This document shows, piece by piece, positions 1 through 8,623 of a DNA stretch of 64,000 nucleotides. The DNA comes from a candidate division LCP-89 bacterium B3_LCP. GTDB lineage: Bacteria; Electryoneota; B3-LCP. The translations under genes and the position numbers were made by a program. Position 1 is the first letter of the stretch. Every line of letters starts with the position of its first letter. The notes under the pieces are model-generated. The model had not been told where the DNA came from. It made no database searches and worked only from the letters and a program-made list of their open reading frames with translations. The stretch lies in contig NJBN01000005.1 of assembly GCA_005223185.1 (NCBI GenBank), positions 62,001 through 126,000 of the forward strand. The letters are read 5' to 3'.

Positions 1-1536
1 CTGCAATTCGACAGCTTTTCCTAAAACGATAATGGCAAAATCAGGAGAATTGCAACGCTGCAGTAGATCTGCACAATGGGTCAATGCCGTCCAGGTTTTG
101 GGCGAAACTACAATCGCCATCTGCAAAGCATCGAAGGCATTCCAGCGGCAAGGGTGCGACCCAGAACGGTTGATGCCATTTTCCAGAAGCCAGCCGGCTT
201 CTTCCATGAGATCTGCTAAATAGAGATAATCTGATGCTAAAAATTCTTCAGTTTTAGCTAACTGACCCAAATAGTCAGGATCATAATCGCTGATGCGCAG
301 ATGATGACAGAGGCTTTGTAGGGCATCGGCGGCAGATTCATAATCCGCCAGCATCTTTTGACACCAGAACATTCCCCAATGTGCTCGCAAGCAAGAGGGA
401 TCACAATCGAGGGCTTTTTTCAGGGATTCCAGCGCGTCTTGAGGTTTGTCATCCTCCATAGCTTGAGCGGCGAGTTCAAAATGGAGATCAGCCGAATCAT
501 TTTTAGATGACGTGGCGTCCAGCAGAAGGCGCACACCTTCATCTTTTAATTTCCCCACGGGTTGATCGGGCCAACGGTTTGCCAACTGCAGGAAGGATTT
601 GCCAAAATGATAGGATCTGTGGGTATCAACGGTATTATTTATGTCAGGCAAGCACTCCTGGACAATTTGCATGAATTGTTCAGCACGTTTGTCAATCGTA
701 TGCTTTTCCTTTATTATTTTGGCTCCTTCATCGGCAATCTGCTTCCGTTTAGAATCATCATTAAGCAGGGTTTCAACATTTCTTATCAGATTTTCCGGTC
801 TGAAGGAAACCAGGTGCTTCCCATCTTTAAAGAATTCCCTCCAGCTACCATCGCTTTCTTCCGTTAAAAGGCAGGTTCCACAAGCCATGATCTCCAAAGT
901 GCGCAGATTAAGTCCGGGGAACATGTTTTCGTTCAAGACTATCTTAGACTGGTTGTAGATCGATCGGACTGCATTAGGTGGCAGTGAACGGTGACCTTCA
1001 CCATCGAATATTTCCACACTGAAATGCCTCTGTAATTCCTGCAGAAGCCAGCTCCTTTTAGGTCGAACTGCCGGATTAAGTGAACCAACGAAAGCGATAT
1101 CATAGAGGGTGTCTTCTTTCTGTGGGTAATACAAATTGTGATCTGCTGCCAGAGGCATCCAGTGGATACGTTCTGATTCCTGCGGATGCAGCTTACAGAT
1201 TTCATCCACGACAGCCTTTTGATCCAAAAAAGCCAGATCAAAGCCAAGAGCGAAATCGAACTGCCAGAATTTGTTCATGGGGCTGTCTATGCCGAAGAAA
1301 ACTTTGGGAATCTGGACTCTTTCCAATCCCAACGGTACGGACCGTAAATTCAAAGAATCGGAAAAGAGCAAAATGTCAGGTTTAAAGGGGCAATGCGACA
1401 GAATCTGTTCAATGGTAATGGTATTCAATTCGTACTGAAAATCCGCTAACGTGTCCGGACTGGCGTAGAACAGCTCACAGCCCAAATCGCGTAGACTTTT
1501 TACGAAGTAGGAGTCGTTTACTAATAAGATGCGCAT
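1..1536 (-). CDS. CgeB-like glycosyltransferase with C-terminal TPR-like region (partial, runs off left edge)
   Basis: Reading the minus strand from the ATG at 1536 gives an uninterrupted frame of 512 codons to base 1, so the C-terminus is outside the window. The N-terminal ~110 residues (start MRILLVNDSYF) resemble DUF3880. Residues ~165-310 look like the GT1-type glycosyltransferase domain found with it in CgeB/spore-maturation and flagellin-modifying enzymes, with an N-x-x-x-x-P-G-L-N-L-R-T-L-E-x-x-A-C-G-T core. Downstream, residues ~370-430 look like TPR helices. A GAGG ribosome site lies just before the ATG, and the gene overlaps the GT9 gene by 16 nt. Directly following flgL, it could glycosylate flagellin, but the acceptor is inference. 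Confidence 0.8.
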   Translation of the reverse strand, partial: MRILLVNDSYFVKSLRDLGCELFYASPDTLADFQYELNTITIEQILSHCPFKPDILLFSDSLNLRSVPLGLERVQIPKVFFGIDSPMNKFWQFDFALGFDLAFLDQKAVVDEICKLHPQESERIHWMPLAADHNLYYPQKEDTLYDIAFVGSLNPAVRPKRSWLLQELQRHFSVEIFDGEGHRSLPPNAVRSIYNQSKIVLNENMFPGLNLRTLEIMACGTCLLTEESDGSWREFFKDGKHLVSFRPENLIRNVETLLNDDSKRKQIADEGAKIIKEKHTIDKRAEQFMQIVQECLPDINNTVDTHRSYHFGKSFLQLANRWPDQPVGKLKDEGVRLLLDATSSKNDSADLHFELAAQAMEDDKPQDALESLKKALDCDPSCLRAHWGMFWCQKMLADYESAADALQSLCHHLRISDYDPDYLGQLAKTEEFLASDYLYLADLMEEAGWLLENGINRSGSHPCRWNAFDALQMAIVVSPKTWTALTHCADLLQRCNSPDFAIIVLGKAVELQ

Positions 1537-3014
1537 TTTGCCGCCTCTTTTGGGGTTATCATTTCTCGTCCGCCTATCAAGTCAACGCAAATCGGTTCCA
1601 GTATCTGGCGGGCTTTTTCTTTGGCTCTGGTCACTTTATCATTGGGGATGGTGCGCGGTAACTGCAGATCAGCAGCAGCCGCTGACCAACTTTTTAGAAT
1701 ATTTTTATGAATATCTGATGGTTCGATATCAGGCAAGCCATACATGCGGTTATCCAGCAAATGTGTCGGTTCACTCAAATTAAAGATTGTTCTGACAATG
1801 GTAGTGAAAGCGTCTATTTCCGGCACGGATTTCCGTATTCCCAGCAATTGATAAGACTGACCTTCTTTTGTGCGTTTTGAGCGGAATAACTGCAAACCAA
1901 CACCAAACCGGTAGTCATCTCTTATTGTATCCGATCTGGCGAGGCTGCTCAGCAGTCCGCTTATGCTACCAGAGGCAGCATAGGTAGTCAGACACTTATA
2001 ACCACATTGTTCAGCAAGCAAGGCATTGCAGGGATAATCGTTGCAATCAGGCGTCAAGATCAAATGATCATTCCCTAAAGGACCAGTGTCATGCAAGCCA
2101 GCATCGCCAAAATAGATGCCCAATACTCTGGTTCCAACAGCAGCAGCCCAGTGTAAAGGACCGGTGTCAACTCCTATCACAAGATCCACTGTTCGGAAGA
2201 GCGCCAGTAACTCTGCGGGTGAAAGCTCCCCTACCAAATTAACCACCCTCTCTGCCAGAGGATGCGAAGCATTCAGAAACCTACGCGCTAATTCCTTTTC
2301 GGCTTTACCACCTACCAAGACACAGTTGGGCCGGATATCCTCTGGGACTCCCTTCCACCAGTTGGCGAAAACTTTGGGATCAATCCGCCGCGCTTTTCCA
2401 CCCGAACCCACTATAAACGCCCAGGTCTGCCTCTGGGGATTCATTTCAAATTGGTTAATAAGAGGGATTCTACCTCTTCTCTCTTTCGGTTCGGACAGAC
2501 GGTAATCGGTTAATTCAGTCTTTGGACAACCCGCCAGATATCCCCACAGATCACTCAGGTGGATCCGGTTCCATTCGCGGGCTTTAGCGATAGCCCGCAG
2601 GTAAGACCGCAGGAGAATCAGGCGATGGTTTACCCATCCATACGGATCTTCACTTCTAACTATTGAGGAAATAATATCACAGACCGGATGATCGTTCAAG
2701 GAAAAGACGGAACAGGATGCAAGATTGGATATTGCCTGGATGTCCGCATGGAGCTTCTGTATTACCTGTGGGACGTTTAGATCTTCTTCAGTGGCAATTT
2801 TCCTCCACAAGCATGTGTCAATCGTATGGACACCGTCAATCCCAGGCAGTTGTTCAGCCCAGTCCTCAACTATATTGTCACAGATCAGATTTATTTTAAA
2901 ATAACTTTTTAGCCTATTAATCAAAGGCAGCATCTGCACTAAATCGCCCAGACGCGCCAATTGGCATATGGTTGTTCGTTCCTGGGAATGGGCGCTTTGG
3001 GACTCTGACATCAT
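1521..3014 (-). CDS. Glycosyltransferase family 9 (heptosyltransferase-like)
   Basis: 497 aa. The N-terminal Rossmann half begins with C-Q-L-A-R-L-G-D-L-V-Q-M-L-P, the GT9 pattern of ADP-heptose:LPS heptosyltransferases. The C-terminal half carries the family signature G-V-D-T-G-P-L-H-W-A-A-A (about residues 280-291) followed by G-x-x-V-L-G-I-Y-F-G. At 497 aa it is longer than typical WaaC/WaaF (~350 aa); the extra ~130 C-terminal residues have no recognisable domain. It lies 38 nt after flgL on the same strand and overlaps the next glycosyltransferase by 16 nt. LPS core synthesis is the family's usual job; the flagellar setting suggests glycosylation of flagellar protein as the alternative. 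Confidence 0.85.
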   Translation of the reverse strand: MMSESQSAHSQERTTICQLARLGDLVQMLPLINRLKSYFKINLICDNIVEDWAEQLPGIDGVHTIDTCLWRKIATEEDLNVPQVIQKLHADIQAISNLASCSVFSLNDHPVCDIISSIVRSEDPYGWVNHRLILLRSYLRAIAKAREWNRIHLSDLWGYLAGCPKTELTDYRLSEPKERRGRIPLINQFEMNPQRQTWAFIVGSGGKARRIDPKVFANWWKGVPEDIRPNCVLVGGKAEKELARRFLNASHPLAERVVNLVGELSPAELLALFRTVDLVIGVDTGPLHWAAAVGTRVLGIYFGDAGLHDTGPLGNDHLILTPDCNDYPCNALLAEQCGYKCLTTYAASGSISGLLSSLARSDTIRDDYRFGVGLQLFRSKRTKEGQSYQLLGIRKSVPEIDAFTTIVRTIFNLSEPTHLLDNRMYGLPDIEPSDIHKNILKSWSAAAADLQLPRTIPNDKVTRAKEKARQILEPICVDLIGGREMITPKEAAKCASY

Positions 3015-3052
3015 GACAAATCAGTCACTAGAAACCAAATCGGTTTTTTGGA

Positions 3053-3979
3053 TTACAGGAAATCTGCCAATGATGGCTGAATAACCATACTACCCACATT
3101 CAAAGCAACCTGATAGGCGTTCTGCTCCAGGGTCATATCGGTCATCAGTTCGACTAAGTCGGCATCTTCCTTTTCCGAAAGCTGACCAGTCAGAGCTGTC
3201 TCCTTGAATAAAAGGCTGCTTTGCAGGTTAGTCAGTCTGGTTACTCTGGATCCAGCTAAAGATGCAAACGCTGAAGTAGTGTCCATAACGGTGTCAATCT
3301 GGGTGATGGTCTCACCCACAAGATCTACATCACCGGCTTGTAATGCGTTTCGCAAATTTATCAGAACCTGAAACATATCTTCACTGCCACCAGATCCGTC
3401 TGGCTGGAAAAGTTCTGCACCGGCAATGTTGATCTGAATGCTTTCGCTCGAGCCTACCTGCCGCATGACCGAACCGGTCGTTCCATCCGGATTAGCAATT
3501 ATGGCGGTAATCTGATCGGTTACTGGATCCCGAGTAGCTATAAACGGGGAGGTATTAGTGTTGGTACCGCCGAACATATATTTTCCCGAATACTGGTCAT
3601 TGGCAAGGGCAAATATATTCTCCAGATAGCTATCAACTTCGTTTGCAAGATCAGCCATAGCTTCCGCTCCCAAAGCGCTGTTGCTGCCCTCGACAGCGTC
3701 AGCACGAGCCTGAGTTAAGATATCATTGAGCTGTTGAATTACCGATTCAGTACTCCCCAGCCAGTTCACCCCGCTCTGAACGTTCTCCTGGAACTGTGAA
3801 TTCTGGCTTAGATGCGAACGCAACTCTAAAATCAAGCCAGCAGCCGCAGGATCATCCGAAGCGTAGAAAACTTGCTTCCCTGACGATAACTGCTGCTGAA
3901 GATCATTCAAAGATCTCATCCGTTCATTCAGAGTACGGATCAGATCGTTTACCATCATGTTATTGGTTATTCGCTGCAT
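3053..3979 (-). CDS. flgL: Flagellar hook-associated protein 3 FlgL
   Basis: 308 aa. FlgL forms the hook-filament junction between FlgK and flagellin. The N-terminus (MQRITNNMMVNDLIRTLNERMRSL) and the following L-x-x-L-S-S-G-K-x-V region match the D0/D1 helices shared by FlgL and flagellin. The C-terminus has the matching helix (M-T-D-M-T-L-E-Q-N-A-Y-Q-V-A-L). The middle domain (~130-230) is variable as expected. Length is normal for the family. It follows flgK and a single-domain response regulator and is the last structural gene of the flagellar operon. Confidence 0.95.
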   Translation of the reverse strand: MQRITNNMMVNDLIRTLNERMRSLNDLQQQLSSGKQVFYASDDPAAAGLILELRSHLSQNSQFQENVQSGVNWLGSTESVIQQLNDILTQARADAVEGSNSALGAEAMADLANEVDSYLENIFALANDQYSGKYMFGGTNTNTSPFIATRDPVTDQITAIIANPDGTTGSVMRQVGSSESIQINIAGAELFQPDGSGGSEDMFQVLINLRNALQAGDVDLVGETITQIDTVMDTTSAFASLAGSRVTRLTNLQSSLLFKETALTGQLSEKEDADLVELMTDMTLEQNAYQVALNVGSMVIQPSLADFL

Positions 3980-4012
3980 AATTTCACCTGGTATATGCTA
4001 TTATCGGAATCC

Positions 4013-4399
4013 TCATCCGGCTAAACTCTGAACCATGCCCTGTAATTCGTTCATGTTAAACGGTTTCGGCAGCAAGAAGTCCACGATTCTATCACTGAGC
4101 ATACGATGAACGTCATCATTGGCGTATGAGGTCATCAGCGCCAGGGGTAGTTCAGGGAATTTCTGCCGCACTCTTTTCACCAGTGCAAGACCGTCCATGC
4201 CCTCCATTTTGACGTCGGAAATCAGCAGATCAACGGAACTCTCATCGATCAAATTCAAGGCGGCTTCACCGCTGCTGACGCCGTGCACTTCATAACCTAG
4301 ATCAGCTATCATCTCAGCGATTATTTCGCGGACGTCACGTTCGTCGTCCACGACCAGCACTTTTTTGGGCTTAAGTCTTACGGCTGCTAAAGCTTCCAT
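4013..4399 (-). CDS. Single-domain response regulator receiver (CheY-like)
   Basis: 128 aa, a receiver domain only, with no DNA-binding or enzymatic output. All phosphotransfer residues are visible: acidic pocket D18/D19, phospho-acceptor D62 (L-L-I-S-D-V-K-M), T90 and K112 (L-P-K-P-F). A GGAGGGG-type ribosome site precedes the ATG. It lies between flgK and flgL on the same strand, 33 nt before flgL, so it is probably made with the late hook proteins. It may act on the flagellar switch like CheY or in a phosphorelay controlling flagellar genes; the sequence does not decide. No cognate kinase is adjacent. Confidence 0.9.
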   Translation of the reverse strand: MEALAAVRLKPKKVLVVDDERDVREIIAEMIADLGYEVHGVSSGEAALNLIDESSVDLLISDVKMEGMDGLALVKRVRQKFPELPLALMTSYANDDVHRMLSDRIVDFLLPKPFNMNELQGMVQSLAG

Positions 4400-4447
4400 T
4401 TCCCCTCCGGTTTCTCCTTACCCAACCGCCCCATCAGGTAATCCATT

Positions 4448-5830
4448 TTATCCTATATTGATCAGGACCCCCAGCATCTCATCGACTGTATTTAAAAACT
4501 TCGCCATAGCGGTATATACTTGCTGATAACGCACTAAATTAGCCATCTCTTCATCAAGGGAGACTCCTTCAGCAGAAGTCTGCCAATTTTCTAATTGCTG
4601 CATGCTGACATCGCTCTCCATCAATTCCATTTCGGCAGTCTGTTTCAGCGCGCCGACGTCGGTAGCCAGCGACGCGTAAAATCCCCCTAACGTTGCAGTG
4701 TTCTGGTTCATGACCAGTTCATTCTGGAGATCGTATATCTGATTGGCTATATCACTATTGCCTACGCTGCCATCGGCTGAAACGGCGATCTTGGCAACGT
4801 CCTGTGATACTTCCAGAGACAGCGCTATATCCGCGGCGCCTGTGGTATCCGGATTGAAGAAGTTATTGCCCGTCGAGCCATCCAAGCCGTATCCCGTGGA
4901 ATGCAAGGCGTTAAGTTGTGAACTTAATGCTACTGCGAATTGATCGAGACCTGACATCAATTCGGGGATAACCTCATCTCTGACAAACAGCAGGGCAGCC
5001 GCTTCACCTGATTGCAGGTTAACTGAATTACCGCTGCCTGCCCAAACGACGTCGTGCACTTTAGCAAGTGAGTCTGTTCGCTCTTTTAAAGATAACTGCT
5101 GGGCGGAATCCTTGTAAACCAGTATCTGCCCTCCCAGCCAAATGCTGGTACTGCCGTTGGATTCATCCTGCATCTCTATATTGGCAATCTTTGCAAGTCC
5201 ATCTATCAAGAGGTCTCGCTGATCCATGAGATCGTTGGGCGAAAATCCCTGGGAAACCTGCTGAGCAATGGTGTCGTTTAAGGAGGCGATCTGCGCGGCT
5301 TTCATATTAATTTCGTTCACGTACCCGGACAGTTGCTGATCCAGCTCTTTCTGCTGAGTGATTAAATCTGAATACAAGTTGTTCAGATTTTGGGCAACCT
5401 GTTCCCCCTTCTGCTGAAGAGCCACCCGGACGGCTGTGTTTTCAGGTTCGTTAGCGACGTCTGACCAGCAAGACCAAAATTCATCCAGGACGCCACTCAA
5501 ACCATAACCAGAAGTCTCGCCCAATATCGTTTCGACCTGTGACAGGGCGGTATTCTCAAATTCCAGGAAGCCCTGGTTTTGTCTCTCATCTAAAACCTGT
5601 CGATCCAGATAACGATTGCGTAACCGGGTGATTTCACCCACATCCGAACCCATACCGATCAGACCACCGGGGATTTCCAGAGGTTCTTTAAAGGCTTCAA
5701 GAACAGCTCTCTGGCGTGTAAAACCGGGCGTGTTCACATTCGACATATTGTGTGAAGCCGTGGTCAGCGCCCATTGCTGCGCCATCAAGGATCGTTTTGC
5801 CAGATTTACTGCATCGAATAAACCCGCCAT
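4448..5830 (-). CDS. flgK: Flagellar hook-associated protein 1 FlgK
   Basis: 460 aa. FlgK is the first hook-filament junction protein. The N-terminus has the rod/hook-family motif A-S-H-N-M-S-N-V-N-T-P-G-F-T-R-Q (about residues 25-40). Residues 150-215 are the coiled region with L-N-D-T-I-A-Q-Q-V-S and a D-L-x-D-Q-R-D-x-L-I-D motif, both typical of FlgK. The C-terminus ends with the D0 helix (V-S-L-D-E-E-M-A-N-L-V-R-Y-Q-Q-V-Y-T-A-M-A-K). It is at the short end for FlgK (often 450-620 aa), so the exposed domain is small. It lies between flgN and the receiver gene. Confidence 0.96.
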   Translation of the reverse strand: MAGLFDAVNLAKRSLMAQQWALTTASHNMSNVNTPGFTRQRAVLEAFKEPLEIPGGLIGMGSDVGEITRLRNRYLDRQVLDERQNQGFLEFENTALSQVETILGETSGYGLSGVLDEFWSCWSDVANEPENTAVRVALQQKGEQVAQNLNNLYSDLITQQKELDQQLSGYVNEINMKAAQIASLNDTIAQQVSQGFSPNDLMDQRDLLIDGLAKIANIEMQDESNGSTSIWLGGQILVYKDSAQQLSLKERTDSLAKVHDVVWAGSGNSVNLQSGEAAALLFVRDEVIPELMSGLDQFAVALSSQLNALHSTGYGLDGSTGNNFFNPDTTGAADIALSLEVSQDVAKIAVSADGSVGNSDIANQIYDLQNELVMNQNTATLGGFYASLATDVGALKQTAEMELMESDVSMQQLENWQTSAEGVSLDEEMANLVRYQQVYTAMAKFLNTVDEMLGVLINIG

Positions 5831-5869
5831 CTTTGCACCCTAAAGGTTAAGCGTTTAGTTTCTCTACCG

Positions 5870-6370
5870 TTATAACACTTTGTTGACAATCACATTAGTG
5901 CCGGTCTGCCGCGTCGTGTTGCCGTTAGGATCGTACAGACTGGTGAAATCGGAAGAATCAATCATCCAATCTATGCTCTTCTGAATGAAATTAAGGCTTC
6001 GTTTAATCAGCATTTCATTCACACGGTTGGCTCGGTGAATCTTTTCAACGAGCTTGGAAAGATTGTTCTTCATGGTCTGTAACTCTTCGGATACATCGCC
6101 CAAGGTAACTTCAATCAGGTGAGTAAGCGTGATTTCATCATCGCGAAGACCTTCAGTAGAGGCGAATTCCCTGACTTTGTCGATGCGCTTGTTTTCCAAT
6201 TTCTTGATTTCGTTTACCAGTTCATCCTGCCGTTGGGTAGTACTCTGAAACTGTTCAATTTCGTCAGCTAAGAGATACTGTTTTTGCAGATTCAGCAAGT
6301 TTAAGAAAGCGCTTAACACTTTCTCCTCTTCCTTGATCAGGTCAATCAGTTCCTGGATGAATCTATCCAT
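5870..6370 (-). CDS. flgN: FlgN-like flagellar export chaperone
   Basis: 166 aa, almost wholly helical and rich in E, K, L and Q, with heptad-like spacing over residues ~5-125. FlgN proteins are cytoplasmic chaperones that hold FlgK and FlgL for type III export. Sequence conservation in this family is low, so the call rests on size, the helical pattern (start MDRFIQELIDLIKEEEKVL), and position directly upstream of flgK, where flgN is usually found. A good ribosome site (GGAGG) precedes the ATG. Confidence 0.75.
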   Translation of the reverse strand: MDRFIQELIDLIKEEEKVLSAFLNLLNLQKQYLLADEIEQFQSTTQRQDELVNEIKKLENKRIDKVREFASTEGLRDDEITLTHLIEVTLGDVSEELQTMKNNLSKLVEKIHRANRVNEMLIKRSLNFIQKSIDWMIDSSDFTSLYDPNGNTTRQTGTNVIVNKVL

Positions 6371-6397
6371 TATTGCCTCCAGATATTAGGCTGATTT

Positions 6398-6799
6398 TTA
6401 TTTAGGGGTATTATCCGTCTCTTCAGTTTGATGGTTTCCATCTTCCCGGCTTTCGTTCAGGTTAGGAAACCCCGATGAATTGGGTGGATTCTGGTCTTCA
6501 GTCAATTGCCCAAAGAGCACCTCAGCCAACCCCAGACCACCGGCCTGAGACAGGCTGCGCGCCATAGCTTCTATGGTGATATCACCGTACATTTTCGAGG
6601 TACCGTTACCTTCTCCCCCCAATGAACGTTCCAGGTGTGATTCCTTCAACAACTGGCGAAGGAAGATCTCTTCAAACTTCTTACAAGCTTCTTCTAATTC
6701 CTGATTTCCTTTGGGCGCTTTTGGGCTGGTGGCAGTGCTATCACTCGCCTTTATATCACCAATAACGTCCACTGTGTCTATGTCTATCGAATTCGGCAT
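6398..6799 (-). CDS. flgJ: FlgJ-type rod-binding protein, no muramidase domain
   Basis: 133 aa. Residues ~33-105 form a rod-binding domain: E-E-A-C-K-K-F-E-E-I-F-L-R-Q-L-L-K-E-S followed by M-Y-G-D-I-T-I-E-A-M-A-R-S-L-S-Q-A-G-G-L-G. This matches the N-terminal half of FlgJ, the rod-assembly scaffold. The peptidoglycan hydrolase half found in enteric FlgJ is absent, so cell-wall opening for the rod must use another enzyme. The last ~25 residues are polar and disordered-looking. It sits between flgI and flgN, the usual order. Confidence 0.88.
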   Translation of the reverse strand: MPNSIDIDTVDVIGDIKASDSTATSPKAPKGNQELEEACKKFEEIFLRQLLKESHLERSLGGEGNGTSKMYGDITIEAMARSLSQAGGLGLAEVLFGQLTEDQNPPNSSGFPNLNESREDGNHQTEETDNTPK

Positions 6800-6817
6800 T
6801 GTTACCCGAATTTAGAT

Positions 6818-7939
6818 TTATAATATTACCAATTCAGCCTGCAAAGCACCGGCTTCTTTCAAAGCCTGAAATATGGCTATCAAATCGGTTGGGGATACGC
6901 CCAGACTGTTTAATGCCGAAGATATTTCACCAACCGTAGTCCCTTCAGGAACGGCGACCAGGGGAGTAGCAGTTTCGTTTACCACGATCTGGTCTAGCGG
7001 GACTGCTACGGTTCTCCCGGATGAGAACGGTCCAGGCTGCGATATCACCGGTGCGGATTTGATGGCAATCGAAATTGATCCGTGCGTTATAGCCGCAGGT
7101 TTCAGCTTGACGTTTTCACCGACCACTACTGTGCCAGTACGTTCGTTGATGACTACTTTCGCCGGAGTATCCACGTTCAGAGTCAGTGCTTCTGCCAGAG
7201 CAATGAATTCAACTCTGCGGTTTCCATCGAACTCACCCGGCGGCGTAATAGCGATGGTAGTGGCGTTCATGGCATAGGCAGATTCAGATCCAAATTGGGC
7301 GTTTAGGGCTTCCGCCACACGTTGTGCGGTTGTGAAATCCGGCTGATTCAAGTTAAAATGCAGGGTGTTAGAATCGAAATTCAGGGAATCTGCGCTTCTG
7401 ACTGCGACGCCGCCATTGGGTACTCGGCCCACCATGGTGTAGTTTTTTCGCATGGCTACGCGTCCGGCTTGAATATTGAATCCTCCCACAGAAACCGGTC
7501 CCTGTCCATTCGCCCAGACATCGCCACCCATATCGGACAGAGGCGTCGGTAGCAGGGTTCCTCCCGCAAGGCTGGTGGCATCGCCGATAGAGCTGACCAG
7601 AACGTCGAACCGGGATCCAGGTCGTACGTAAGGAGACATTTCGGCGGTTACCATCACCGCAGCCACGTTGCGGGGGCGAATGTCATTGGGATCGATGGTG
7701 ATCCCAAAACGATCAAGCATATTAGCTAAAGACTGATCGGTGTAGGGCGTGCGGTAACGGTCTCCAGTTCCGTTTAGACCAATTACCAATCCGTAACCTA
7801 CAATCGAGTTAGCTCCCGATCCTTCCAAACGGGCAATATCCTTCAAACGCACTTCACTGCAAGCAATGCTGACAAACAGTGCAGGTATCAGTACCGTTAA
7901 GAAATACTTATGGTGCCTGATCTCATTTATCATATTCAT
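6818..7939 (-). CDS. flgI: Flagellar P-ring protein FlgI
   Basis: 373 aa, normal length. An N-terminal signal peptide (~residues 12-27) ends near S-I-A-C-S. The mature part starts with V-R-L-K-D-I-A-R-L-E-G and contains G-Y-G-L-V-I-G-L-N-G-T-G-D, both diagnostic of FlgI. The C-terminal region has the N-E-R-T-G-T-V-V-V-G motif. FlgI polymerises around the rod in the periplasm at the peptidoglycan layer. The gene starts 6 nt after flgH ends and is 18 nt before flgJ, as in many flagellar operons. Confidence 0.97.
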   Translation of the reverse strand: MNMINEIRHHKYFLTVLIPALFVSIACSEVRLKDIARLEGSGANSIVGYGLVIGLNGTGDRYRTPYTDQSLANMLDRFGITIDPNDIRPRNVAAVMVTAEMSPYVRPGSRFDVLVSSIGDATSLAGGTLLPTPLSDMGGDVWANGQGPVSVGGFNIQAGRVAMRKNYTMVGRVPNGGVAVRSADSLNFDSNTLHFNLNQPDFTTAQRVAEALNAQFGSESAYAMNATTIAITPPGEFDGNRRVEFIALAEALTLNVDTPAKVVINERTGTVVVGENVKLKPAAITHGSISIAIKSAPVISQPGPFSSGRTVAVPLDQIVVNETATPLVAVPEGTTVGEISSALNSLGVSPTDLIAIFQALKEAGALQAELVIL

Positions 7940-7945
7940 CTCGTG

Positions 7946-8557
7946 TTAAAATATCATGTTGATTATCTTGGTGAAGAATCCCGGTTTCTGAGCAGAATTG
8001 ACGTCACCTTTGCCGGTGTAGGTGATCTCAGCATCGGCTATCTTATAGGAAAACACCTCGTTCTGCCCGGAAATGTCTTCGGGGCGGACCACTCCGCGCA
8101 GTTTGGTTATCTGCTTTTCGCCATTAACTGTAACGGCTCTCTCACCTTCGATGACCAGATTACCAGTCTCGGTTATTTCCACAATGCGAGCGCTCAGTGT
8201 ACCCTCCAGGGCAGCAGACCTTGAAGTTCCTCCTGTACCGTCATAATCGTGTCCCCATTTGCCATCGACGCCCATATTGGTATCTGACAAATCCCCGGAA
8301 CCGACTGCGGAAAGTCCCAGTTCGTTGCTGTTGCTGGTTTCCGTGCCAGCTTCATGCTGCCCCATGGAGTATTCCATAATCAGAATGGTGACGACGTCTC
8401 CAACCTGGTAAGCGCGTCTGTCAGAGAAGAGTGAACGGGCGATGTTATCGGAGAATTTCTTCCCCCCAGCGTCTCCGATGGTCGTAACGGCAATCAGTAA
8501 CATCACCATTAACAAACCTGAGTGGACGAATCTTCCTGTTCTCATCATAAGCCTCAT
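7946..8557 (-). CDS. flgH: Flagellar L-ring protein FlgH, apparently without a lipobox
   Basis: 203 aa. The mature region contains L-F-S-D-R-R-A-Y-Q-V-G-D-V-V-T-I-L-I-M-E, the FlgH signature, and G-N-L-V-I-E-G-E-R-A-V-T-V-N-G-E-K-Q-I-T-K-L-R-G-V-V-R-P-E-D-I, also FlgH-specific. FlgH is normally a lipoprotein of the outer membrane L-ring. Here the signal peptide has no cysteine, so lipid attachment cannot follow the usual rule. The ATG at 8557 has no clear ribosome site; a GAGG just inside the frame suggests initiation at the ATG pair at 8548/8545, which would remove three or four residues. It lies between flgA and flgI. Confidence 0.93.
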   Translation of the reverse strand: MRLMMRTGRFVHSGLLMVMLLIAVTTIGDAGGKKFSDNIARSLFSDRRAYQVGDVVTILIMEYSMGQHEAGTETSNSNELGLSAVGSGDLSDTNMGVDGKWGHDYDGTGGTSRSAALEGTLSARIVEITETGNLVIEGERAVTVNGEKQITKLRGVVRPEDISGQNEVFSYKIADAEITYTGKGDVNSAQKPGFFTKIINMIF

Positions 8558-8623
8558 TTGTGTTTAGCATCATCCGGGCGAAACTCAAGCCCCGACCCCC
8601 ACCCGGAAGTAATCCATCTTCAA

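Noticed and set aside
562-958. Plus-strand frames in the first kilobase
   Set aside because: They lie opposite the 512-codon CgeB-like frame, which has recognisable domains.
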